NCBI GenBank assembly: GCA_029262455.1
Contig: JAJCZJ010000036.1
Location: 1 to 49,583 of the forward strand
Direction of reading: 5' to 3'
Source of the DNA: Deltaproteobacteria bacterium
GTDB lineage: Bacteria; Desulfobacterota; Binatia; HRBIN30; CADEER01
DNA length: 49,583 nucleotides
The notes under the pieces are model-generated. The model was not told the origin of the DNA. It saw only the letters and a list, made by a program, of their open reading frames with translations, and searched no databases. Shown piece after piece: positions 18,319-27,611 of this stretch. Numbering within the stretch: position 1 is the stretch's first letter; each line of letters starts with the position of its first letter. The position numbers and the translations under genes are program-made.

Positions 18319-20397
18319 TCAACGCCGCTTCGCCGGAGACACGGCTATGCGATAGTTGCCGTAGCGATCCAGCGATGCGCTCTGACCACGGTGCAGAACG
18401 ATCGTGGTAAATGGCTCCTCGATGATGGACGGTCCGCGAACTTTCTGCCCCACTTTCATAGCGGCCCCGTCGTAGACAGCAACCTCCCGCCAACCATCGT
18501 CGAAATATGCCCGCCTCTTCCCTTTGCGTGGTGCCGGTTTCGACGATCGACCGATGGTTGGCAACGCCGGTTTCTCGGTTACCCCAACCGTCGTCAGGCG
18601 TAGGCTGCGCAAGATGGGCACCTCATCGCGCGAAGCGTAGGTGTGAAGCTCTTCGTGCTCTTGATGAAACCGCTCAATCGTTTCAGCAACCGCCGCTTTG
18701 GTTAATGGCTCGCTCGAGGCGACACGCACAGGGACATCAAACGTCTGGCCGGGATAACACAGATGCATGTAGCGCTCCTGGCGCACCTCCGAGTGCCCGC
18801 CTTTGCGCCCTTTCAGCACCCGCTTCGCCGCCTTGGCCATCTCCGAGTACAGGGCGTTCGCTCGCTTTAGATCGATGTCAGACGACGCCGCGATGTAAGC
18901 GCGTACTTCATCCACGATGTGGTCCGAGTACTGCAGCCCCAGGGCTGAGAAGGTCGGCGCAGTTTTCGGCACCAAAACCTCGCGAATACCGAGGTCCACC
19001 GCCTGCGCGGTTGCGTGCACGGGGCCATTGCCACCGTATGCAACTAAGGTCAGCTGACGCGGGTCGGCACCGCGCTGCGCCGCGACCCGGCGAACTGCAT
19101 TCGCCATGTTGGCATTGACCAGCCGATAGACTCCGAACGCTGCTGCTGCGGCGCTCAAGCGTAGCGGCTTGGCGATTTGATCGCGCACCGCGGCCTTTGC
19201 TGCGGCGACGTCGAGCCGCATCGTCCCCGAGCAGAAATCGTCTGGGTTGAGGTAACCGAGACAAGCGTTCGCGTCGGTCACGGTAACGTCAGTCCCCCCA
19301 CGCTGGTAGCAGATCGGGCCCGGCTCGGCGCCGGCGCTACGCGGCCCGACCTGGAGTGCGCCAGCCACAACCGAGGCGATCGAACCCCCACCCGCGCCAA
19401 TCGAATGAATATCGACCATCGGCAGGCCGATGACGTAGCGGTGATGCCAGTTCCATCCAGCCTTGATCTGCGGTTTGGCATCCCGAATCAGGCAAACGTC
19501 ATAGCTGGTACCCCCCATGTCCGCGCATACAAAGTCTCGACACTTGGCCCTTGCTCCGACCGCACAGGCCGCGATCACACCACCTGTCGGCCCGGAGGAC
19601 AGCACGGTCACCGGTCTTCGCCGGATGTACTCCGGTGTCATGATGCCGCCATTCGACTGCATCACCAGCAGCTCTCGGCGATACCCGGCCTCGCGCAATC
19701 CCTCGACCAGGCTCGACAGATAGCGGTCGATCCTCGGGCCGACGAAGGCGTTGACCAATGTCGTGCTCGTACGTTCGAACTCTGGAGCCGACGGCATCAC
19801 CTCATGCGATAGTGAGACCGCCAGATTCGGGAACTCGGCTTCGGCAATTTCGCGAACCCGCCGTTCGTGCTGCGAATTGATGAAGGAAAACATGAATACG
19901 ACCGCCAGCGACTCCACACCTTGGGCGACCAAACGGCGCAGCGCGTGGCGCACGCTTTCTTCATCGAGCGGAATCACCACCTCGCCGCGAAAATCGAGCC
20001 GCTCCGGCACGCCGAGGCGACGGCGGCGCGGCGCGATCGGCGGCGGCGGAGCCAGGGCTGGATCCCAAATACTCTCCTTGTAGCCTCGCCGCAGCTCGAT
20101 CTCGTCGCGATGCCCCTGCGTAGTCAGCAAGCCGGTGACCGCCCCGCTCATCTCGATCATCGTGTTGTCGGCCGTGGTCGTCCCATGCACGATGCCGTGG
20201 GTTTCACGCAACAGTTTGCGGACTGACACCCCTTCGTTTTGAGCCAGCAACTCGACTCCGCGCATGACACCGCGCGACTGATCTTGCGGCGTCGTCGGAC
20301 TCTTGTCGAGAAGGATCGTCCCATCCGGCCGAACCAAAACCAGGTCGGTGAACGTGCCCCCTACGTCGATTCCGATTCTATACATCGAGTCCGCCAC
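18319..20397 (-). CDS. hyuA: hydantoinase/oxoprolinase subunit A (HyuA family)
   Basis: 692 residues. The N-terminus has the ASKHA ATPase phosphate loop YRIGIDVGGTFTDLVLV, then VHGTTTADNTMIE and GLLTTQGHRDEIELRRG, and a second nucleotide-binding region with VCADMGGTSYDVCLI and IDIHSIGAGGGSIA-like sequence (MVDIHSIGAGGGSIASV). These define HyuA, the ATP-hydrolysing subunit of N-methylhydantoinase, 5-oxoprolinase and acetone-carboxylase-like enzymes. The start is GTG at 20397, five bases after hyuB, or ATG at 20385. Together with HyuB it would open a cyclic amide or carboxylate at the cost of ATP; the actual substrate is open. Confidence 0.92.
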   Translation of the reverse strand: MADSMYRIGIDVGGTFTDLVLVRPDGTILLDKSPTTPQDQSRGVMRGVELLAQNEGVSVRKLLRETHGIVHGTTTADNTMIEMSGAVTGLLTTQGHRDEIELRRGYKESIWDPALAPPPPIAPRRRRLGVPERLDFRGEVVIPLDEESVRHALRRLVAQGVESLAVVFMFSFINSQHERRVREIAEAEFPNLAVSLSHEVMPSAPEFERTSTTLVNAFVGPRIDRYLSSLVEGLREAGYRRELLVMQSNGGIMTPEYIRRRPVTVLSSGPTGGVIAACAVGARAKCRDFVCADMGGTSYDVCLIRDAKPQIKAGWNWHHRYVIGLPMVDIHSIGAGGGSIASVVAGALQVGPRSAGAEPGPICYQRGGTDVTVTDANACLGYLNPDDFCSGTMRLDVAAAKAAVRDQIAKPLRLSAAAAAFGVYRLVNANMANAVRRVAAQRGADPRQLTLVAYGGNGPVHATAQAVDLGIREVLVPKTAPTFSALGLQYSDHIVDEVRAYIAASSDIDLKRANALYSEMAKAAKRVLKGRKGGHSEVRQERYMHLCYPGQTFDVPVRVASSEPLTKAAVAETIERFHQEHEELHTYASRDEVPILRSLRLTTVGVTEKPALPTIGRSSKPAPRKGKRRAYFDDGWREVAVYDGAAMKVGQKVRGPSIIEEPFTTIVLHRGQSASLDRYGNYRIAVSPAKRR

Positions 20398-20402
20398 GCG
20401 GC

Positions 20403-22271
20403 TCAGCGTGCTGCCCGGATCGCGTCACGGTTCTTCTCAGTCGCCGCCACATCGATCGCCAAATCCAGATTCTCCAGCGACCCGTTCAAAACGACTCCAT
20501 AGTCGCGCGCCGCCGCACCAACCGACACGTATTCGTCGAGCACATCATCGAGAACCGCCTGCGGATCACGCTCCAGCGGGTCCCCCCAACCACCGCCCCC
20601 GCCGTAACGATACGCGTACCCCTCGCCCGCCTCGTGATCGACGTAAAACGCTGCCCGTTCGATCTCGTGTTCATGTTCGCTACCGGTACGCAGGCGCAGT
20701 TGATTTGGCGAACCGTTCATTCCGCCCGCGATCCCCGGCATCGGGTACTTGCGCCCTACAACGAAGGTGTAGATCTGCGACGGCGCCATGATCTGCTTCT
20801 CGTACAATGTGCCGGGGCAGCCGCGCCACTTGCCGGGGCCGCCGGTATCGATGGCGTAGTCGCGCCCCATCTGACGTACAGGAAAGATACTCTCGTTGAT
20901 CTCACCGGTGGCGCGGATCAAGTTCCCGAAGCTGACGTTCATCGCGCCCCAACCGTCTTGGCCGTGCACCGCACCGCAGTACGCACCAAAGGTATCAACG
21001 GAGTGATCGATGAACATCGCGCCGGTGTCCGGGTGCTTGCCGAAGATAACCGTCGGCATCCCCATCTTATAGATCTGCGGACAGCAACGCTCCGGAATCA
21101 CCTGCGCCAGAGCGATTGCGATCGCCTCACCGACCTCTGTCCCGGGATGATGGGTCCCGGCCGCGACGGATTTGTTGGGCGGGGGATTCAAACAGCATCC
21201 TTCTGGAACAATCAGCTCGATCGAGTTGAAGAAACCCTCGTTCTTCGGGATCGCAGGATCCATCATGGTCGCGATCTGGGCGACTACATAACCGCGCGTA
21301 TTACCAAACGTCGAATACGCTTGGAGGTTGTCGCGTTCATCCGAGCCAGTGAAATCAATCTTCAGCCGATCGCCCTCGACGGTCACTGCGCAATGGATGT
21401 GGATATCTTCGTTGCCCTTCGGATCGTGGTCAACATAGACATCCGATTCATAGGTACCGTCGGGCCAGCGTGCGACCTCTTCGCGGAAGCGACGCGCCGC
21501 ATGAGCGATCATGTAGGTCGATGCTCCGCGCACGACGTCGGCACCGTGGCGCGCGATCACCTCCTGGAGACGTCGAACACCGAGCTGCGCCGCGCCGATC
21601 TGGGCCCGTAGGTCGCCAACAAAGGTCGGCGTCCGATTGTTGACCCGCATGAAGTACGTGATGTCCTCGCGCTCGACACCGCGGTCGAAGATTTTGACTG
21701 CCGGATAGCGAACCCCCTCAGCCCAAATATCCAAGGCATCGACATTGTAACCGCCGGGCATGCCGCCACCCGTATCGGCGTGGTGGCACTGAATCGAGGC
21801 AATCAGGATCAGCTCGCCATCGGCGAAGACCGGCGCAAAGATGTTGTAGTCCGGCAGATGCCCGCCACCGTGGTAGGGATCGTTGCCGACCAAAACATCG
21901 CCCTCGTGCAGGCCTTCCGGCCCGAAGAATTCGAGGGCAAAGCGCACCGGCAACGTCGAGCTCAACATGAACTGGGGAATGCCGACACTGAGAGCGGCCA
22001 ATGCCCCGCGCCCGTCGAGAATCGTCGCGTTGCGTTCGTTCGACTGGTTCAAAATGGGGGTCGTCGCAGTCAGGCTCACATGCGTCGCCATTTCGTAGCA
22101 GATGGTTTCCATCGCACCGCGAACAATCTCGGCCTCGACCGGATCGACCTTCTTCGAAGGCGCTCTACGGTTCGCGCCGTTGCGCTTCGCCGTTTTGCGT
22201 CCGACCGGCCCCTTCCGCTTCGCAACACCCTTGCGACCTACCCTCGACACTTTCTTCTCCCCAACAGCCAT
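20403..22271 (-). CDS. hyuB: hydantoinase/oxoprolinase subunit B (HyuB family)
   Basis: 622 residues. The family core starts around residue 43 with DPVEAEIVRGAMETICYEM and continues with GDVLVGNDPYHGGGHLPDYN, FTGSDERDNLQAYSTFGNTR and the C-terminal GYAYRYGGGGGWGDPLERDP, all standard HyuB blocks. The first ~42 residues are an extra, very Lys/Arg-rich segment (KKVSRVGRKGVAKRKGPVGR and onward) absent from ordinary HyuB. The ATG at 22271 follows GGGAGGGCGAG, so the extension appears to be translated. It is the first gene of the operon with hyuA and the phosphatase-fold gene. Confidence 0.92.
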   Translation of the reverse strand: MAVGEKKVSRVGRKGVAKRKGPVGRKTAKRNGANRRAPSKKVDPVEAEIVRGAMETICYEMATHVSLTATTPILNQSNERNATILDGRGALAALSVGIPQFMLSSTLPVRFALEFFGPEGLHEGDVLVGNDPYHGGGHLPDYNIFAPVFADGELILIASIQCHHADTGGGMPGGYNVDALDIWAEGVRYPAVKIFDRGVEREDITYFMRVNNRTPTFVGDLRAQIGAAQLGVRRLQEVIARHGADVVRGASTYMIAHAARRFREEVARWPDGTYESDVYVDHDPKGNEDIHIHCAVTVEGDRLKIDFTGSDERDNLQAYSTFGNTRGYVVAQIATMMDPAIPKNEGFFNSIELIVPEGCCLNPPPNKSVAAGTHHPGTEVGEAIAIALAQVIPERCCPQIYKMGMPTVIFGKHPDTGAMFIDHSVDTFGAYCGAVHGQDGWGAMNVSFGNLIRATGEINESIFPVRQMGRDYAIDTGGPGKWRGCPGTLYEKQIMAPSQIYTFVVGRKYPMPGIAGGMNGSPNQLRLRTGSEHEHEIERAAFYVDHEAGEGYAYRYGGGGGWGDPLERDPQAVLDDVLDEYVSVGAAARDYGVVLNGSLENLDLAIDVAATEKNRDAIRAAR

Positions 22272-22385
22272 CTCGCCCTCCCATTGGTAGAAGGAGAAAC
22301 CATCGCAAATTCACAGCATCCAAGCCAATGCAGACCTGACCAAGATCCTGACCCATTGTTCAGCACGTCGCCACAAGAGGCCGTC

Positions 22386-22515
22386 CGACGGTTCGAGTTC
22401 CAAAAGAAATGAAACCGCAGATGAACGCGGCTAAACCCAGGTCGGGGCGACGCCCGCGACAGAGTGGCGAAGGTTCTCAGCGTTCATCCGTGACCAGATC
22501 CCAACGCGGCCCCCG
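22386..22515. repeat. dispersed mosaic repeat, copy C
   Basis: This gap lies upstream of hyuB and downstream of the ComEA-like gene. It repeats the 10847-10930 sequence with few changes: CGACGGTTC(G/A)AGTTC, then AAACCGCAGATGAACGCGG and TAAAC(C/G)CAG, then GGTTCTCAGCGTTCAT. A 25-bp GC-rich insertion separates the two halves relative to copy B. No ORF here looks coding. Confidence 0.62.
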
Positions 22516-22529
22516 CCGCCGTCGTTGGG

Positions 22530-22829
22530 TTATTCGCTTTCTTCGGGTGTTGTCTCCCCCACAGTCACCTGTGGGCGAAGTCGCTCGAGAAGTCGGTCAC
22601 CGATCCCCGGTACCGAGCGAAGATCTTCGACACTGGCGAAGGCACCGTTGGCATCGCGGTGCTCGATAATCGCCTTGGCCTTCGCAGGGCCGATTCCATT
22701 GACGCTGATCAACTCGCCGTTGCTGGCCGTATTGACGTTGATCGGCGAGCTCTCCGCCAAGCTCGGCGTCACAACAACGACCGCCAAACAGGCAAGAGCA
22801 CCCATGAGTAGTGCACTGAATTTTTTCAT
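22530..22829 (-). CDS. ComEA-like exported helix-hairpin-helix DNA-binding protein
   Basis: 99 residues: a signal peptide or anchor (MKKFSALLMGALACLAVVVV) followed by one ComEA-type domain with INVNTASNGELISVNGIGPA and the second hairpin SVEDLRSVPGIGDRLLERLR. Two helix-hairpin-helix motifs (NGIGPAKA and VPGIGDR) bind double-stranded DNA without sequence preference. In transformable Gram-negatives, such short ComEA proteins pull DNA into the periplasm. It is divergent from comEC, supporting an uptake role. The ATG follows GGAGGG with good spacing. Confidence 0.9.
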   Translation of the reverse strand: MKKFSALLMGALACLAVVVVTPSLAESSPINVNTASNGELISVNGIGPAKAKAIIEHRDANGAFASVEDLRSVPGIGDRLLERLRPQVTVGETTPEESE

Positions 22830-22912
22830 CGAAATCCCTCCTTTTCTTGCTTCAACTGGTTGGTGAGTGAATGAGGCAGCGGCGGGGGCCGCGCTTCTAT
22901 CTATCTAACACA

Positions 22913-22942
22913 TTGACAAGGTAGTATTCAAGTAGATATATT
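22913..22942 (+). promoter_or_regulatory. near-consensus sigma-70 promoter before comEC
   Basis: TTGACA (22913-22918) and TATATT (22937-22942), separated by 18 bp inside an unusually AT-rich stretch, match the housekeeping consensus in 11 of 12 positions. Transcription would start near 22949, which is where the comEC frame opens with TTG. No ribosome site can be placed before that codon. Confidence 0.55.
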
Positions 22943-22948
22943 TATCTC

Positions 22949-25456
22949 TTGGAAATTAGTCACGAAACCTCCTCGACGCCCCACACCCCTATCTTGTGGG
23001 TCGCTTGCGGTTTCTTGGTCGGACAAATACTCGCGCCACTCACACTCGGGTGGCAGCTGCCGGCGGCAGCGAGCACTGCAGGCTTGAGCCTGCTGGCGAC
23101 GCGCCGCCGCTGCCCGATCAGACGGATGGTCGCCATCGCCGCATGCGCGGCTGCGGCCGGCCACTTCACGCTCGGATCGCGCCTCGTTCCCGATCTGCCA
23201 CCGCAACACATCGCTCGCGACTCCGGACATGCCGCGGTTCGCGGCGTCGTGCGCGAGGCGCCGTCGAGGCGGGCATCCGGATGGCGCATGGTGCTCGAGG
23301 TCGAAGAGCGTCGGCACGGAAAAACCTGGCAGGAGTCGTCGGGGCGCGTGCTGCTAACCGTGCGCAATGCGACCCGGCGATGGCGGTCAGGAGACCGATT
23401 CGAGGCAACGATCCGGCTGCGCCGACCGCGCAACTTTGGCAACCCGGGGGAGTTCGACTACGAACAGTACTTAGCTCGCCGCCGTATCTACTGCACCGGC
23501 TACGCCATCTCCGACAAGCCCTGGATGCGCCTGCCAGCAGAGTCGCACGTCTCGTGGCGAGAGCACCTTCGACTCCTGGCCGGTTCAACTCTCGACCAGG
23601 TGGCGTCACCGGAACTCAGGCCGATCGTCGCTGCCCTGCTACTCGGAGAGAGTGCGTCGATCCCGCCTGAAACGCGCCAACGATACGCCCGCGCCGGCGT
23701 CAGTCACGTCCTAGCGATCTCCGGCTTGCACATCGGCTTGGTCGCAGCGGCCGCGTATGCCTGCTGCCGCTGGCTTCTGTCGCGCAGCGAACAACTGATG
23801 CTGCGGTTCAACGTACCCAAGTTGGCAACCGTCGCCAGCCTGCCACCACTGATCGCATACGCCGCCGTGGCAGGAGGCAGCGCAGCGACGTTGCGCGCCA
23901 CAACCATGGTGACGCTTGCGCTGGCAGCACTCCTCCTCGATCGCCCCCGGCACTGGTATGCGTCGCTCGCGGCGGCGGCAGCGATCTGCCTGCTCTCTCC
24001 TGGGGCCCTATGCGAAGCATCGTTTCAGCTGTCGTTCGCCGCGGTGATCGCCATCATCGCCGCCGGAGCTCGCGTCCACGAGTCTTACAACCGCTTCGCC
24101 GAACAAAGGCTCCTGCACCTAACCTCGCCGCGGCGCCTCGCGGTCGAGCGCTGGTTCGTCCTGAGCCAAGCGGTGACAACCATCGCCCTGCTCGCGACGG
24201 CTCCCCTCACCCTCTACCACTTTCAACAGCTCTCCCTCGTCGGCTTGATCAGCAACATCTTCATCATCCCGATCACAGGAATGGCCGCCGTGAGCCTTGG
24301 CCTGCTGGGAGTGTTGGTCAACCCAATCCTTCCCGGAGTCGCTGGCGTTCTTCTCGGCCTCTGCTGCGACTTCGTAAACGTCGGCGACCATATGACCGCA
24401 TTCTTCGCGACCCTCCCCGGCGCGCGTCTCAATCTACCGAGCCCAGACCCGGTCGACATCGCAGCGTACTACACCCTATTGGCGATGCCGCTCGTACGTG
24501 ATCGGCGCGTGCGCCGCAGAGCAACCGCAGCGACACTGTTCCTCATCGCTATTCTGGTCTCCTACTCTTACGCCGATCGCTACAAGAACCCTGATCTGCG
24601 CGTCACCTTCCTTTCGGTCGGCCAAGGCGACAGTACTTTGATCGAGTTCCCCAGCGGCCAGGTCATGCTGGTCGACGGCGGCGGTCTGTCGACCACTTTC
24701 GATGTCGGGCGACGCATCGTCGGTCCGCTGCTCCGCAGGCGCAAGCTACGCACCGTCGACTTCTTAGTGCTCACCCACCCCGACTTCGACCACTACGGAG
24801 GACTCGCCTCGATCGCCGAAGATTTCAACGTCAGCGAATTCTGGACCAACGGTGCGCAAGGCACCGGCGGCCGCTACCTTGCGCACCGGAGACGCATAGC
24901 GACTTCAGGCGTTGCACCGAGAGTGGTCCTTCGAGGATTCGAACAAAGTATCGGCAGCGTCAGGCTGCGGGTGCTACATCCGGACAGCTCCAACGTCGGC
25001 AACCGCAACGACTCGTCACTCACGATCCAATTGAGTTACGCTGGAGAATCCGTACTCTTGACCGGCGACTTGGAAGAAGCCGGCGAGAGAACTTTGCTGC
25101 ATCGCTATCGCACCGATCTGCGGAGCGTAGTTCTCAAGGTACCCCACCACGGCAGCCGGACGTCGAGCAGCCAGGGCCTCATCGCCGCCGTGGAGCCCAG
25201 CTGGGCGGTCGCTTCCTGCGGGTATCGCAATCGGTATTCCATGCCCCACCCCGACATCAGAGCTCGCTACCAAAGCCGCAACATCCGATTTCTCCGCACG
25301 GATCTAGATGGCGCTGTAGAGGTACGCATCCCGCCGCGCGGAGGTATCGCGTTCGAAATTGGACGCCGGTGGCGCAGATCCTACAACGCGGCACACAGCG
25401 TCCGACCGATGGGCCACATTCCCTTTCGCTTGACAGGCTGGGAAAACGCGGCCTAA
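22949..25456 (+). CDS. comEC: ComEC/Rec2 DNA uptake channel with C-terminal metallo-beta-lactamase domain
   Basis: About 835 residues in the standard three-part ComEC layout. The N-terminal part has two hydrophobic helices and an OB-like soluble region (GDRFEATIRLRRPRNFGNPG). The competence domain (~residues 220-530) has many membrane helices, including VSHVLAISGLHIGLVAAAAY. The C-terminal metallo-beta-lactamase domain has SVGQGDSTLIEF, THPDFDHYGG with His610/Asp612/Asp614/His615, LLTGDLEEAGE and LKVPHHGSRTSSS. ComEC carries single-stranded DNA across the inner membrane, and the MBL domain is thought to degrade the other strand. The start is uncertain: TTG at 22949 has no ribosome site, and another TTG at 22994 directly precedes TM1. 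Confidence 0.92.
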   Translation: MEISHETSSTPHTPILWVACGFLVGQILAPLTLGWQLPAAASTAGLSLLATRRRCPIRRMVAIAACAAAAGHFTLGSRLVPDLPPQHIARDSGHAAVRGVVREAPSRRASGWRMVLEVEERRHGKTWQESSGRVLLTVRNATRRWRSGDRFEATIRLRRPRNFGNPGEFDYEQYLARRRIYCTGYAISDKPWMRLPAESHVSWREHLRLLAGSTLDQVASPELRPIVAALLLGESASIPPETRQRYARAGVSHVLAISGLHIGLVAAAAYACCRWLLSRSEQLMLRFNVPKLATVASLPPLIAYAAVAGGSAATLRATTMVTLALAALLLDRPRHWYASLAAAAAICLLSPGALCEASFQLSFAAVIAIIAAGARVHESYNRFAEQRLLHLTSPRRLAVERWFVLSQAVTTIALLATAPLTLYHFQQLSLVGLISNIFIIPITGMAAVSLGLLGVLVNPILPGVAGVLLGLCCDFVNVGDHMTAFFATLPGARLNLPSPDPVDIAAYYTLLAMPLVRDRRVRRRATAATLFLIAILVSYSYADRYKNPDLRVTFLSVGQGDSTLIEFPSGQVMLVDGGGLSTTFDVGRRIVGPLLRRRKLRTVDFLVLTHPDFDHYGGLASIAEDFNVSEFWTNGAQGTGGRYLAHRRRIATSGVAPRVVLRGFEQSIGSVRLRVLHPDSSNVGNRNDSSLTIQLSYAGESVLLTGDLEEAGERTLLHRYRTDLRSVVLKVPHHGSRTSSSQGLIAAVEPSWAVASCGYRNRYSMPHPDIRARYQSRNIRFLRTDLDGAVEVRIPPRGGIAFEIGRRWRRSYNAAHSVRPMGHIPFRLTGWENAA

Positions 25457-25509
25457 CAAACGTCGGCGGCCGTACTCGCATCTGAGGTACGCTGGCGAAG
25501 GAGGGGGAT

Positions 25510-27477
25510 ATGGTTCGGACGACAGGATTCGGCAACGCAATCAGGCTGATTACCGGCGCGGCGATCATGATGGGTCTCACCGCACCGGCGCGCGCTGTCT
25601 ACATGGACGAGGACCAGAACTGGTCCCTGCGACTGCGGGCATATTCCCAATTCGCAATTCGTCTACAGCAATCGAGAACCGACACCGCGCTGAGCCCAGT
25701 CACTGGTCAGCGCGAAGAAACCCAAACCGTTCCGAACGTGGAGCCCGGGCAACTGGTTCAGAACCGTTTCTTCGCCAGCCCCGAGGTCGACGTCAAACTG
25801 ACCCCCTACCTGGGTTGGATGAGGAACGGGTGGCTGCGCTGGCTGAAGCCCGATGACATGCGCATGCGGGTCACCGCTTGGGGCTTTTATGACGGCGTCT
25901 ACGACTACGGCGCCGATCAATTCGACGACACCCAACGCCTGATCAACCGGAAGTTCGATCCCAACGTCGCAAGAGATCAGAGCCGCCCCGACGGAATCCG
26001 CGAAGGTGGCTGGGTCATCGAAGCTACGCGTATCCGACTCAACCGACAGGAAAACGGTAACGTCGTCGCCAGCAACTTCGAAGAGATCTTCCCCGGATAC
26101 AAACTGAAGAACCCGCGTACGACATACGGCTACCAACGCCGCCTCAACGAGTTCTACATCAACTACTCCAAGGGCCCCCTGTTTCTTCGCGTCGGAAAGC
26201 AGAGCCTCTCCTGGGGTGAATCCGACACCATCGCGCTTCTCGACCAAACCAATCCCTTCAGCGTGCTGATGGGCGCCCCTGGGTTCTTCCAAGACATCGA
26301 CGAAGCGCGACTACCGCTGTGGACTCTGCGCGCCAGCTACGACCTGTTCAGCTCTCTCGGTCCATTCTCGAGCGGCTTCATCGAGGGGTACTGGGTTCCG
26401 GGCGACCTCGACACCAACACCGGCATCCTGCCAATTTTCACCGCCAGTCCGTACTCCGCACCCGGGGCCGACCCCGGACGCGGCAACCCTATCTTCCCAT
26501 CGACCAATCAGTTCGTTCTGGTCGATCAGATTCCTGGCAAGAACTTCAAGAACAGTCGCTACGGTTTCCGCTTCCAGACGGTTCTGAACCGTTTCCTCAC
26601 CTTGCAAGCGTGGTTCTACCGAACCTTCCCGCAGCAGCCGGTACCACAGAAGATCGGATTCGATCCCGGCACCGGCAACCGCGACATCCGCGTCGAAGAC
26701 ACCAACGGAGACAGCACCAGTCTCTTCATCGTCGCTCTGCAGCACAAGCTCACATCGGTTTACGGATTGTCTGGAACTTTCTTCGCCGAGCCACTCGACG
26801 GCATCGTCCGCATCAACGCACAGCTATTCGAAAACGAGCCGGGGTTTATTCCGGAAGAAAACTTGCGCATCGGCACTCCCTCCGAGTCGGTTCAAGGCCA
26901 GGGCGCGCTGCCACGCGCTGATGTCTTCCGGTACGAAGTCGGATTTGATCGGTTCTTCTTCTTCCGTCCTCTCAACCCGACTAACAGTTTCATTCTGGTC
27001 GCTTCGGTATCGGGCTTCTGGAACCTCGACCACACCGGCACGCGCCAAGTCACCGATCCCGCTACCGGCGTGGTTACGACGATCGGAAAAGACTTCCGCT
27101 TCGCGGGACTGACCAAGCGCGGGATTCAGTGCGACGCCTTCCCCTCGACCAACGACGCAGATGTGTGTCGCGCCAATGGCGGCAACCCGTTGCAACTCGG
27201 CAATCAACCCGACCACTACATTCAGCAAAAAAGCACCGAGGCGCAGGCACAGATCACGCTGCAGTCGGATTGGATGCACGGCAAGTTACAGCCTCGGTTC
27301 ACGGCAATCGCATTCACACGCGGCACCTGGGCGGTGCATCCAGCCGTCACCTGGCGTTTTAGTGACAGCCTGCTGTTTAGTGCAGACTTCCAGTGGATCG
27401 GCGGCGACTACCAGAGTCTCGGTATCTTCAGCGACCGCGCCCAGGTTTCCGGTCGGGTCACATATCAGCTAAACTAA
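25510..27477 (+). CDS. DUF1302-type outer-membrane beta-barrel protein
   Basis: 655 residues starting at ATG behind GGAGGGGGAT, with a signal peptide of about 33 residues ending APARA. The mature protein is rich in alternating aromatic/polar strands and Asn/Asp/Gly turns, with RVGKQSLSWGESDTIALLDQ followed by TNPF, a DUF1302 hallmark. The family is usually found next to DUF1329 proteins and lipid or hydrophobic-compound export systems, but no DUF1329 gene is here. It is probably an outer-membrane barrel for hydrophobic solutes; the substrate is not deducible. A possible terminator lies about 70 bp after the stop. Confidence 0.78.
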   Translation: MVRTTGFGNAIRLITGAAIMMGLTAPARAVYMDEDQNWSLRLRAYSQFAIRLQQSRTDTALSPVTGQREETQTVPNVEPGQLVQNRFFASPEVDVKLTPYLGWMRNGWLRWLKPDDMRMRVTAWGFYDGVYDYGADQFDDTQRLINRKFDPNVARDQSRPDGIREGGWVIEATRIRLNRQENGNVVASNFEEIFPGYKLKNPRTTYGYQRRLNEFYINYSKGPLFLRVGKQSLSWGESDTIALLDQTNPFSVLMGAPGFFQDIDEARLPLWTLRASYDLFSSLGPFSSGFIEGYWVPGDLDTNTGILPIFTASPYSAPGADPGRGNPIFPSTNQFVLVDQIPGKNFKNSRYGFRFQTVLNRFLTLQAWFYRTFPQQPVPQKIGFDPGTGNRDIRVEDTNGDSTSLFIVALQHKLTSVYGLSGTFFAEPLDGIVRINAQLFENEPGFIPEENLRIGTPSESVQGQGALPRADVFRYEVGFDRFFFFRPLNPTNSFILVASVSGFWNLDHTGTRQVTDPATGVVTTIGKDFRFAGLTKRGIQCDAFPSTNDADVCRANGGNPLQLGNQPDHYIQQKSTEAQAQITLQSDWMHGKLQPRFTAIAFTRGTWAVHPAVTWRFSDSLLFSADFQWIGGDYQSLGIFSDRAQVSGRVTYQLN

Positions 27478-27547
27478 CTCGAACGAGGGCGCGGCTAGTC
27501 GGGATGGTGCGCGGCTGGTATCGACGCACTTCGAATCGTCCGAACGC

Positions 27548-27579
27548 GGCTCGGCAGGAGCCTCGCTCTCAATTTTTTT
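27548..27579 (+). terminator. possible intrinsic terminator after the DUF1302 gene
   Basis: A 5-bp GGCTC/GAGCC stem with a 5-nt loop (27548-27562) is followed after ten bases by seven T residues (27573-27579). The gap between stem and T run makes it weak. Confidence 0.35.
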
Positions 27580-27611
27580 GCAGCGAAGGGCTCGGTTTGC
27601 CGCTCAACCGT

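Noticed and set aside
18317-18493. N-terminal extension of the phosphatase-fold protein
   Set aside because: It lies inside hyuA in another frame, and the export signal begins after 18316.
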